From assembly GCF_009870125.1 (NCBI RefSeq), contig NC_046679.1, positions 4,526,001 to 4,590,000 of the forward strand: DNA of 64,000 nt, read 5' to 3'. Below are positions 27,201 through 35,791 of the stretch, in pieces; position 1 is the first letter of the stretch, and the number at the start of each line of letters is the position of its first letter. Origin of the DNA: Drosophila pseudoobscura (lineage: Eukaryota > Arthropoda > Insecta > Diptera > Drosophilidae). Made by a program: the position numbers and the translations under genes. Under the pieces are notes generated by a model that searched no databases, was not told the origin of the DNA, and saw only the letters and a list, made by a program, of their open reading frames with translations.

Positions 27201-29069
27201 GAAAACTGATGCACTAATTGTGGTTCGAGCCATAGTCAAGGCGGGCATGTAAGCAATTAATCTCAAGGTGAATGGATTAACTACCATTAACAATTCGAAC
27301 ATTCAATAACAATGGTCTGTAATGCCTCTAGTTACACATATAATGGCAGAGAAGAGGCTATACAATACGATGTTCCCAGCATAAAACATTCATATGGGAA
27401 AAACAAAAAAGGAAACAATAATGAAATGATAGCTTTAGGAATTTTCTATAGTAATTCCGATTAGAGTAATCCTGAGTCTCCCTCCCCATTCGAAATCGAT
27501 TGCTGCTAAGATAACACAAATTTCACAGAGTACTTTTCTGTTGTTGTTTCTAACTTTCCCCCTGTTACGGAGTGATGCAATTTCTAATAAAACAAATTAA
27601 ATATTGAGCGTTCCTATCAGCAATCGTTCTCCCAATTGATAAGCAAACACAAATCCAAATGTTAAACACGAAAAATGGGGGAACAGCAGTGTGGTTCCAC
27701 TTCAGATTTCTGCGCAGGTCAGAGTTTCCGTACAGTTTCAGAAGCATTGCGTCTAATCAGCTGTTTCCCCCCCATAAAATAAGGCGCGAAAAATCAACAA
27801 GCGGTGCCCATAAATATTGATAAATGGTAGCAATAAACAGAGATATTTCTATGTAACTAACGAAAATGACATAACAAGAAAATGTGCAAGGAAGAAAAAC
27901 ATGAGACAAGAGACAGAAACAGAGACTTGTCAACGGTATAAAAAAAAATTAATGACAAACGGGCAGTCAGACTAGAAAGAGACATAATTAGGGGTAAAGA
28001 AAGAGGAGACAAGCAGCAGAGAGAGAGATACTCGTAGATAGACGGAGTAGGAGACTTCACCTTGCAAAAATGCAAGGAAAAAACACAGAAACAGGCGTTT
28101 CGTTAAAAAGGCAAAAACAAGAAGAAAATATGGCTTGAATGGGCGAAGATATTGATACTCTAGCATCTGAGATGGACCCTATTGAAATATCCGTTGAAAT
28201 ATCTCTAAAGGGGTTGCGCTTCGAACCGAAGGACCTTTATCACTGAATCTGTTAACAGCAGAGAATGCTCCATAAATATAATCGAACGCACGCATATCTT
28301 CTTCGTTCATAGACGCCACGTAATACCCCTTGTAAGGGTATCAAAAGTGTAAGCAAAATAATAAATAAATGCGGCAGCTTCCGCCAACAACAACAGCGAG
28401 ACAGTGGGCGCGCTACTGCCACAAGTTGTTGTTGGAATTTGTTGGGGCTGTCTTCGGCCTTTGGTTTTTTTCACGCTACTTGCACAAAAGCAATGGCCAA
28501 CAATTTCACTTTCATTTTCTTTTTGGCTTTTGCAGCGCGAAATGAAAAGCGGACAAAGACAAGGCATGCCACAAGCTGCAGCACCAGCAGTGGCAACAGG
28601 CAGCAGGCAGCAGGCAAAAGCCAAAGTCACGCAGACGCATTAGCGGCAAACTCGTGGCGCATGCGCAAAAAGGCATCGCCTCCACGGCATCGACTTGAGA
28701 GCGCGCGCGCGCTGCCAATGCACTTTTGGCCAACGCCTGCTTAACGGGTTGTGGCCTGGCTTGGCCACAGACCCCGCGATCCGATCCGATCCGATCCGAT
28801 GTCCGGATCCGATTCGAGCCAAACATTGAACTCACCAGCAAATCGAGATAATCCTTGCCCAGGTTGAAGCTTAATCCATGAAAGCGACGCACCAATTGGT
28901 ATTGTTGTGTGTTTGCGATGGGCAGCAGCTGGGATCCCGAGCCCGAACCCGAACTGGAGACCGCCGCGGCATATCCTGACTGCCGTCCAAAGAGTTGGCA
29001 CAGGAATTTGTGCGTTTGCTGGCGACGCGAACCGCACACGACGCGACCGGAAGTGCTCATGCAGGCCAT
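12280..29069 (-). CDS. qless: Qless, long-chain polyprenyl diphosphate synthase (PDSS1-like)
   Basis: Makes the isoprenoid tail of ubiquinone in mitochondria by chain elongation of allylic diphosphates with isopentenyl diphosphate; it is the fly counterpart of PDSS1. Eight minus-strand exons join in frame: 29069-28836, 19156-18980, 18092-17953, 17721-17580, 16961-16872, 13501-13370, 13171-12977 and 12501-12280 (stop TAG), giving 443 residues, close to what I recall for the fly protein. The N-terminus is basic, Ser-rich and free of acid until late, as in a mitochondrial presequence. Family marks are all present: GQGKALRP (158-165), the first Asp-rich motif DDVID (208-212) and the second, DDMLD (335-339). 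The start is the ATG at 29067-29069. Intron 1 is 9.7 kb and intron 5 is 3.4 kb; the rest are shorter. No frame break was found, so the enzyme should be active. Confidence 0.95.
13502..16871 (-). other. qless intron 5
   Basis: 3,370 bp between CAG|GTAAGA and TTTGCAG. It contains a (GTGCGT)-type run near 13,945-13,985 and T tracts near 15,980 and 16,145. The short open frames on both strands have no recognisable similarity. Confidence 0.7.
22380..22460 (+). repeat. Impure GTC/GCT trinucleotide tract
   Basis: Alternating TCGTTG, TCGCTG and GTTGCT words fill about 80 bp of qless intron 1. All frames across it give homopolymer-like peptides, so the open frames here are artefacts of the repeat. 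Confidence 0.75.
23701..23889 (+). repeat. Tandem array, 31-32 bp unit with a 14 bp palindrome
   Basis: Six units start at 23701, 23733, 23765, 23796, 23828 and 23860, spaced 32, 32, 31, 32 and 32 bp. Each begins with a version of TGCGTTTTAAAACGC, whose core GCGTTTTAAAACGC is a perfect palindrome in three units and off by one or a few bases in the others. The linker is a variable TTCAACTTCCAAGRGAA-like stretch. A decayed partial unit (ATTTAAAACGCTC) precedes it near 23,636. The array sits deep in qless intron 1. Confidence 0.85.
28778..28800 (+). repeat. CCGAT short tandem repeat next to the qless exon 1 donor
   Basis: Four CCGAT units in a row, followed by further GATCCG words, lie within 60 bp of the exon 1 donor of qless. 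Probably a minor microsatellite. Confidence 0.7.
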
Positions 29070-29392
29070 TTTGTTGTACTGAATTTTTTGGTTTTTTCTT
29101 TTATATATTTCGTTTGTTTGGTTAAAGAGGAAGTGCAGGTGCAAGAAACGATCGAGACACACACACAAAAACACACAGAAATTAGGAGGATGTGCAGCTC
29201 ATTGATTATTTGAGGGCATTCTTCCTTTGGTTTTTATTCTGGTTCTGGTTCTGGTTTATTTTATTTTTATTTTTTTGGGTTCTCGCAGGATATTTGCGAT
29301 GATCGATTCACACTCACGCCCGAAACAAGCGGTCGGTCGACTGTCAGTTACACTTCTTCAAACGCTAGATCTACGGCGGAACGAGGCAAAGG

Positions 29393-29401
29393 TTTTTATA
29401 T
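29393..29401 (-). promoter_or_regulatory. Possible TATA box of qless
   Basis: The minus strand reads ATATAAAAA about 325 bp upstream of the qless ATG. A start site about 30 bp downstream would leave a 5' UTR near 0.3 kb. No other promoter motif was placed with confidence. Confidence 0.4.
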
Positions 29402-30033
29402 GAGGCGGCAGCGAAGCGCGTTTGGCTTGCGTCTGGCTCCAGCAGCTCCAGCAAAGTGGAGCTTTAGTGGCTTTGGAGCCACCCGAGAGCTGGCTTGAGC
29501 GCCTGCGCGCCAACTGTGGTGAAAGAGTCGTTCGTCTTCGTGGTGGAATTCGGGCTTTCGGGCTTAGTCCGATCGCAAGCCAGCCAAGGCACGATCTGCA
29601 TTCGGCTTGAACTTGAGCGTTCAGCGTTTAGGCGGATGCAAACACACGACAGTTGCACATCCGCCGCGCAGTTTTAGAGCAACTGTATGGACGCAATCGT
29701 GGGAACTTTGCGGCTCTCCTGACCTGACCCGTGCCAAGGGTTTATTCGCTGGGGGATGATAAGGGCCGCCTAGTACGCGGCCATTATTTCACACTAAGAC
29801 TGGGCGTAATCATCATTGTCCACACGTAGGTTGAAAGCAGATGTCACATGCAGTACGAGTGTCGCGGTCTGTTATAGTTTTATTTAATTTAACCTTTTCA
29901 CTACTCTATTTTGACGTAACAGTGGCCAGCTGTTGGCCAGGGATGCAGCAACGTGCGAAATGTCGTAGCGCAAGCGAGGAAGAACGTAAGACGCTAACGT
30001 TGCACGTGGTATATTTTTCGATAGGGCCGGCCG
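29402..30033. other. Intergenic region between qless and mRpL32
   Basis: Upstream flank of both divergent genes. Open frames are present in several phases but none has splice signals or similarity that I recognise. Confidence 0.5.
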
Positions 30034-30043
30034 AACAGCTGTT
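30034..30043 (+). promoter_or_regulatory. E-box core-promoter element (AACAGCTGTT)
   Basis: Exact match to the palindromic AWCAGCTGWT element known from Drosophila core promoters, 250 bp upstream of the mRpL32 ATG. Confidence 0.45.
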
Positions 30044-30195
30044 TGAACAGAACAGAGTAGAAAAAGAGTTCATTAATTGGTTAAAATTATGTGGGCAGGG
30101 CTGAGAGTTATAGATAGCTAGAAATATTCCACGGAATATCAAAATCGAGGAATATTGAACTTGAATTCATCAGTTTTTAAGATGAGACGGTATAT

Positions 30196-30207
30196 TTTGG
30201 TATATTT
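30196..30207 (+). promoter_or_regulatory. Core promoter Motif 6 (TTTGGTATATTT)
   Basis: Exact match to KTYRGTATWTTT, the Drosophila Motif 6 that commonly pairs with Motif 1. It lies 37 bp upstream of the Motif 1 site. Confidence 0.55.
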
Positions 30208-30243
30208 CTGAGGGTCGGACAGTATACTTTAACGATAAATCCG

Positions 30244-30254
30244 CGGTCACACTG
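30244..30254 (+). promoter_or_regulatory. Core promoter Motif 1 (M1BP site) of mRpL32
   Basis: CGGTCACACTG is an exact match to YGGTCACACTR, the Motif 1 element bound by M1BP in housekeeping promoters. It is 40 bp before the mRpL32 ATG, so the transcription start should be close by. Confidence 0.7.
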
Positions 30255-30293
30255 GTGCCCATCCGTTTATGTAAATCCAACAATTTTTAAAAA

Positions 30294-31000
30294 ATGTCGA
30301 AAAACTTGATTTTATCACTTACAAACTTTGTTAGAAGTTTGGAGCGTCTTTTCCTGCCATATGGCGGACATCCACCAGGTGAGTGGCAGCCGAAGTGCGG
30401 CGAAACAAAGCTAAATATTGCTCCAATTCCCAGCGCTGGCCCTGGCCGGCTTCCAGCACGAACATAGCACCAGCAGCAACAAAAGGGCACAGGAATTTAG
30501 TCTGAAGGAGCTGATTGGCGATGGAATGCTGTGGGCCGTGCCCAAGCACAGGCGTTCCGTGGAGAAGCGTCTGAATCGCAAATTCGGCTATCCTGAGTAC
30601 GTGTGGAAGCCGCTCAAAGTGAAGCGAAACATCCGCTCGTGCCAGACATGCGGTCATGACCATGAATTGGGTGTGCTGTGTCGTAAGTTGCAAAGAAAGT
30701 CTAAGGGGATCTCTATTAATTAAGTATATTCCAACAGCCTTCTGCTACAACAAGGTGCTGAAGGAAACGGAGCAGATGCAGGCGAAAATCCAAGAGAAGC
30801 TCGGTCTGGATCCCGTCGACAAGGAGGTTATTGTGCTGTACGAGGGAGAGAAGGCCGAACAGACTGCCGAGCAACTGCAGGGCAAACGAATTGTGGAAAT
30901 GAAAAAGCCACGTCCCATGTGGTTCACCAAAAATCTACTACAGAAATCCACACAGCAGCAGTCGGAAGCCAAGGAGGTTAAACCCTCCGATCTGGCATAG
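30294..31000 (+). CDS. mRpL32: Mitochondrial ribosomal protein bL32m
   Basis: Structural protein of the large mitoribosomal subunit, acting in the mitochondrial matrix. Three exons join in frame: 30294-30378, 30434-30682 and 30738-31000 (stop TAG), with introns of 55 bp each, giving 198 residues. The bL32 zinc ribbon is intact: Cys98-x2-Cys101-x9-Cys111-x2-Cys114, preceded by VPKHRRSVEKRLNRKFGY, the conserved basic bL32 segment, with the arginine/lysine-rich rRNA-binding stretch. The N-terminal 60 or so residues form a presequence of the kind removed on import. The C-terminal third is a lysine-rich mitochondrial extension. The stop codon lies 38 bp from that of the convergent Mtfmt gene, so the 3' UTRs must overlap or be very short. 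The promoter carries Motif 1 and Motif 6. Confidence 0.93.
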
Positions 31001-31038
31001 ATATTAGGTCACATTGTGCATTAAAACCTACTTTGTTA

Positions 31039-32247
31039 TCAACAGGCAACTTGTTTATTGTGTGTAAATTGCAGCGATCTCGCTTGCCGCAGAAATCCAT
31101 TGCTGAAATCCTGGGCACTCATTGGTTTGCGTCCTTCCACGCGCACCTGCAGCACTTCTAGCTGTGTGCCCTGGGCACAACCTATCAGGAGGGACTTCCG
31201 CGAGCGTTGGTAGATGAAATGGCCTGGTTCCTGCATCGTTAGCTGCTTCTCAGGCAACCGGAGCTCCAGGAGTTGTATTTGCTTATCCAGAAAGCTTGTT
31301 GTAAGATTTTTGTAGCCATACAGAGCTCGATGCCTGGCATACAGCTCGTCGGCGCTTAGTTCTGTCCACAAGATCTCTGTAATTTTGGATGTGATCTTTG
31401 GAGCTGCATAAAAATAAAGTTCATATCGGATTCTCGAGTTTATGATAAAAGGTATAAAACGTACCATAGCTGGCAGTCGCATTATCCTGTGGCTTGGCAT
31501 TTTTAAGCCTGTCGGATAAATTGTTTACAGTATCGACCAGCAAATCGGCTCCCAAAAGAGACAAGGAGGCATGCAGCTCTGGCATGTAGATGTCCCTTCG
31601 AATAGGCACTTCACGCTGAGCCAGGACCTAAAAAGAGTTACTTTATATTGTCCACATAAGTTTCTCTTATCTTTTGCAATCACTTACAGCACCAATATCA
31701 AAATGATGTGGCTCAATTTTCATAATTGATACACCTGTTCTCGCATCGCCCTTCATAATTGCATAGATGATGGGTGCAGCTCCTCTCCAGAGAGGCAGCA
31801 GGCTGGCATGCACGTTGATCATTCCCCGCGGAAAGGCATTAATAATCTGAGCTGGAATCATGTGACCAAAAGAGACCACAACGCCCAGGTCGTAGTCCGT
31901 GCATTGGTCCTCTGTAATAGGCCACCGCTGCAAGGGGAGTTTCTCCCGCTCTGCATAGGTTCTCACACAGTTGGCGGGACTCTTGAAGGATGTAACCACG
32001 CCCAAGTTGTGACTACGAAGTATCAAAGTATTAGAGTTTATTCAGATATTCTTTTAAAAACGCTTAAAAACCTGCAATTTTTATGAAGGGCCTGAAGACT
32101 GGGCAGCGAAAAGTTGTCGGTACCGAAAAACAGTATTCTGGAAGGTTCGCGGGTTGAAATAGATCGTGTAATTTTGAGACACACACTTTGAAACGCTTTT
32201 CTCTTGTATTTATAAAAGTTATTAGCTAATTTCCGCCCGAAAAGCAT
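31039..32247 (-). CDS. Mtfmt: Mitochondrial methionyl-tRNA formyltransferase
   Basis: Transfers a formyl group from 10-formyl-tetrahydrofolate to Met-tRNA for mitochondrial translation initiation. Four minus-strand exons join in frame: 32247-32072, 32012-31688, 31627-31465 and 31403-31039 (stop TGA), giving 342 residues. The first 35 residues are Arg/Lys-rich with no acidic residue, as in a mitochondrial presequence. The formyltransferase domain starts at RILFFGTDNFSLPSL. Catalytic residues of the family are visible as Asn125 and His127 in NVHASLLPLWRGAAP and Asp164 in HHFDIGA. The C-terminal 150 residues fit the tRNA-contacting domain. Donor 1 (CAG|GTTTTT) is weak, but it is the only in-phase choice I see. 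This is the likely counterpart of D. melanogaster CG1750, named from memory. Confidence 0.92.
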
Positions 32248-32490
32248 AATTAAAAGCTATTGGATAATATGCGCGCAGAGGTAAACAAAAACAGCTGTGC
32301 TAGTGGTGTGTAACTATCGCCGACATCAATGGTTTTGGAACGATATGTTATAGCCACTGCGATCTATTTTATATACTTTTCGCTATATTTTGGAGTCGAG
32401 ATTAAGTTGGTGGTATATTTACGGTATATCAGTATATAAAGAAATCCAGTAAAAGCAAGTATTTAAAATAAGCCAGTAAAGTACAAAGTT
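32248..32490. promoter_or_regulatory. Divergent Mtfmt / spn-F promoter region, Mtfmt side
   Basis: The 578 bp between the two start codons must hold both promoters. This half contains an AACAGCTG E-box near 32,290 and GGTATATTT/GGTATATC words near 32,410-32,425. No Motif 1 site is seen in the Mtfmt orientation. Confidence 0.5.
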
Positions 32491-32643
32491 GGTTCATTTA
32501 TTCGATAAAATTATGTGGGCAGGGCTGAGGGTACTATTAAGCTAGTAATATTCGACGGAATATAAAAAACGAGGAATATGTAAGATAGACCTTGAATAAT
32601 TCGTCAGTATATTTACGGTATATTTTTAAAAGAAACGGTGCAC

Positions 32644-32655
32644 TTCGGTATATTT
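32644..32655 (+). promoter_or_regulatory. Core promoter Motif 6 (TTCGGTATATTT)
   Basis: Exact match to KTYRGTATWTTT, 48 bp upstream of the spn-F Motif 1 site; similar GGTATATTT words flank it on both sides. Confidence 0.55.
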
Positions 32656-32702
32656 GTCAGGGTCGGGCGGTATATTTTATGTTTATATGTGTTCATTTTG
32701 GT

Positions 32703-32713
32703 CGGTCACACTA
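32703..32713 (+). promoter_or_regulatory. Core promoter Motif 1 (M1BP site) of spn-F
   Basis: CGGTCACACTA matches YGGTCACACTR exactly, 113 bp upstream of the spn-F start codon. Confidence 0.7.
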
Positions 32714-32825
32714 AGCAAAAAACGCAACAAAAGGAAAATCTAGCGAAATTTTAATTTTAATTTAATTTTTAGAAAGCAAGTGGCAGATTTGTGTGCAAAC
32801 TGCATGTGGACCTGGGTAAAGCGTA

Positions 32826-34020
32826 ATGGAGGCAACAGCTGCTAAACTTACCATCCCCCCCGTCAGCTCCAGCTCCAGCACAACATCCAGCGAAAAAATG
32901 AACTACGCACTGCAAGTGGCCCTGCAGACGATCAAAGAGCGATGCATGCAGCTGCAGCGGAGGGTGACCAGTATGGAGGAGGAGAACCAGCGGCTGCGCG
33001 AGGCCAACGCCAAGGGCTCCAGTGGTGTCCAGCCGGGCAGTGGCGGCGGCGGCGACGACTCGCTATCCCTGCGCACACAAGTGGCCGAGCTGCAGCGCCA
33101 GAAGGAGCAGCTTGAGGAGCACATCGGCATGGTCTCGAACGAGAATCGCAGACTGTGGTCGCGTCTGTCACAAATCTCCAAGGACCAGCAGCAACAGCAG
33201 CTGCTGCTGTCACAGGCCCCGGCAAAGGCCGAGGATGCGTCACCCGACTCGCGTGCCAATCAGAATCTTATTCGCTCCAAGACTTTCACACAGCACTCGC
33301 CAAATCCGCACTTGCGCCAGAAGATGATCTCAGATGGCCTGAGGGACATCAGTCTCGAGGAGATAGTCCTGGACGACTTCGGGGCCGGCGACACAGAGAT
33401 GGGCTATCCCTACGGCCTGCCCGTGGAGGAAACGACGTCCAGTGAACCAGATGCCAATTTGGATGCCAAACGTTGCATGGATGGGCTGCAGGACCTGCGA
33501 CGGGAGGCCTTGAAGCAGCAGCAGGAGCTGAGCTCTGCCCTCACGCTGCTGGAAAGCCGCATTGGTAGGCACTCGTATTTCGTCTCATCATTTGATAGAA
33601 AACTTATAGTTATTGTTATCTTATCTTTTCACAGCACTGCAGCCCTGCCGGGAGTGCACCCAAAAGGCAGCCAAGAAGCCAGAAATGGCAGATAAGAGCC
33701 TCGAAACCGATGAGAGTCTCAACAACGAGCTCAAACTCTACCACAGCGAGCACAATGACACGCTCAATGGCTACAATGGGCATGCCTCCGCCCCACCGTC
33801 TAGGATCAATATTATCCAGGAAAAACTGAAGGCCGACGCTGCCGATGCCATGGAGAAGACCTGCCCCATGTGCGGGAAGCTATACTCCAGCCAGGTGTCC
33901 TTCAACGCGTTCCGCGAACATGTGGAGATGCACTTCATTGACGATGCCTTAGAGATGGAGATCGACGGCAGTGTGGAGCGCCAGTTCGAGTTCGTTTCGC
34001 ATACGGTGGGCGACTTCTGA
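32826..34020 (+). CDS. spn-F: Spindle-F, coiled-coil / zinc-finger polarity adaptor
   Basis: Two exons, 32826-33564 and 33635-34020 (stop TGA), join in frame to give 374 residues; the intron is 70 bp. After a Ser/Thr-rich start, residues about 20-60 and 75-115 are heptad-like and charged, as in a coiled coil (MNYALQVALQTIKERCMQLQ begins the first). A Gln/Leu tract follows, then an SKTFTQHSPNPHLRQKMISD segment. The C-terminus has a finger of the TAX1BP1/NDP52 type with Cys323, Cys326, His342 and His346. This architecture and the size match fly spn-F (364 residues from memory), which works with IKK-epsilon and Javelin-like in oocyte and bristle polarity on microtubule ends. The gene name rests on recognition, not on a search. 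The divergent Mtfmt gene starts 578 bp upstream. The 3' UTR may end near an ATTAAA at 34324. Confidence 0.85.
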
Positions 34021-35524
34021 CCCAACAAACGTATCTATTTCGCCACTGAACTCTGACCAATAACCCAATTCCCCATACCCAAAATGATGATGAAACTAGT
34101 GTTACAGTTTTAAAGCAATAGGGTGCATAGAACCGTGTGCTTCTCGCTTTCCTCTGGAGGCATTGTTACGTTACGTTGCTTTGTTTAAGCAGATAGAATA
34201 TGAAAACATTAATCAAAATCAATTGCATTAATTGAATGCTCCTTTTCTATATATAATGTATTGTATTAACTATAGTACGTGTGTATGTATATTTAATTTT
34301 TAGTGATAGAATGCGAAATACGGATTAAATGTAATGCCTTAAAATGCTAAGCGACTTTCTATTGCCGCAACAATCTTCTTGCCATTTCGGAGATTCATTC
34401 ATTCGGCGATGATTGAAAAGTGAAACTAAAAGACTCCTCTCCAGCTCTACCCGCCCATAATTGTGTGTCCAATATAAGTAGTAATGACAAATGCTTGGCC
34501 CATTGTTATGCCTAATTGGCGCCTCTTATGCACGCTTCCCATTGGATGCCACAACATTATGGATATTACGAAATTTTTTTCAAAGAAGTTATTACGCAAA
34601 ATATGCGAAGTGTGCGGAACTGATGAGAGTGGGTCTCCCTCGAGGTAAAAAGCTATCAATCATATTTATCATAGGACTTAAGTGACCCTGAAAAGCTGGC
34701 CAATGTTTAGCCCTAACTTTGATTTTGGCTTGTAATTAAAATGCTAATTTTTTCAGCTACTTTCTTTAACGTCGTCACAGCAGAGGGGATTCCTTATAGC
34801 GTTTATATTTTGGGTTTTTTTGCGAAATTTGTGTACCCTGAAATAAGGCATATCAAAATTTCCAAAGGACATTGAACCGAGATCAGATCCTAAAGGTGAC
34901 ATATTATTGGCATTTAATTTGTTGGAATCAGCTGGATTCACAATAGAGATCTCTTAGTAATGTTATATCGCATATCCCTGCAGCCTAAAAAATTACTGCT
35001 CAGTAAATACAAATTTATTAGTCATCCAACTTCAAGGGTACATATATTAACTTCGTATCCAACATCTGCTTTCTTAATGGTTTTTTATCAAACATTTCCA
35101 TATATGTAAATGTCGGTAAGCAGCATATCTCCCCCAATAGTTTGAATTTTTTTCTAATAAAATAAATGTTGCATGAGTGAAAGGAAAGGGAGTTTTCATA
35201 CCGTACAGCCTTGCCGTGTTGAACCCCAGACACCTTCTCCCAAAGATCTGTTTTCCGCATTTCCATCGGGGCCGGGCCATTCTTTCAAGAGCGTTTATTA
35301 AATGTTTTTTCTTCGCCCCATATTGCACAGATTTCAAGTAATCCATCATTTATCATTTCGAAAAGAAACAACTGCAATTAGACTGCCAGTTGCTGCTACT
35401 GTTTGGCGTTTGATTTGCCACTAATAATCGCTCCACTTAGGTTTTTCGATTCGAACCCGATTCCGAGACGTAGCGGTGGCATACACCAGCTACTCGCACC
35501 GTGGCATAGTCGTCACTAAAGACA
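34021..35524. other. spn-F 3' flank and intergenic region
   Basis: Contains the spn-F 3' UTR. Two minus-strand open frames, 35349-35074 (91 codons) and one ending at 34753, have mixed amino acid content but no recognisable similarity and no clear gene model, so I do not call them. Confidence 0.5.
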
Positions 35525-35563
35525 CTATAAAAGTTATCGAGATGTGGGGGAACCGTTTCAGTT
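35525..35563 (+). promoter_or_regulatory. TATA/Initiator promoter of carbonic anhydrase A
   Basis: CTATAAAAG at 35525-35533 is followed by the Initiator TTTCAGTT, with TCAGTT at 35558-35563. A start at A35560 puts the TATA box about 34 bp upstream, within tolerance, and gives a 5' UTR of 232 bases with a run of CAG triplets. Confidence 0.7.
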
Positions 35564-35791
35564 GTGCGACGACCGCACCACCAGCGACAGCAGCAGCAGT
35601 TGCCACCGTTAGTTGTAGTATTCACCGGGAGATCCGTATTCGTATTCGTATTCATATTCGCATTCGCATATGAGAAATTATGCAAAACTGAAAGCGACCC
35701 GAGACAAAGACAAGCAGGCGCGTTTCCGTTTCCCAGCATCAATTAAAGAACCATAAACAGAACAATCGGGAGATTGCAAATCTGTAAAACA

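Larger units (their letters stand above)
19157..28835 (-). other. qless intron 1 (9.7 kb)
   Basis: Runs from the CTG|GTGAGT donor to the TTTCACAG acceptor on the minus strand. It holds many low-complexity tracts: C run near 20,254, (TGTCGT/GCTGCT)-type repeats at 22.38-22.46 kb, a palindrome-bearing tandem array at 23.70-23.89 kb, GAGTCC repeats near 25.93-25.97 kb, a G run near 27,098 and a CCGAT array beside the donor. No nested gene is supported. Its size makes it a likely home for regulatory DNA, which is inference. Confidence 0.75.
30068..30254 (+). repeat. Duplicated promoter block, copy A (upstream of mRpL32)
   Basis: Shares an ordered series of blocks with 32491-32713: GTTCATT, then TAAAATTATGTGGGCAGGG, CTGAG, TAGCTAG/AAGCTAG, AATATTC-ACGGAATAT, CGAGGAATAT, GGTATATTT words, a GGGTCGG word and finally a Motif 1 site. 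The best 90 bp is roughly four-fifths identical by eye. The copy ends 40 bp before the mRpL32 start codon. Confidence 0.75.
32491..32713 (+). repeat. Duplicated promoter block, copy B (upstream of spn-F)
   Basis: Second copy of the block at 30068-30254, in the same orientation, ending 113 bp before the spn-F ATG. It is some 35 bp longer, mostly through extra sequence around the GGTATATTT words, and ends with its own Motif 1 site. Confidence 0.75.

Noticed and set aside
28512-29174. Long minus-strand open frame running through the qless exon 1 donor
   Set aside because: Only the part down to 28836 belongs to qless. The remainder is read-through of the intron past a clean GTGAGT donor, and the N-terminal extension above 29069 lies in the 5' leader.
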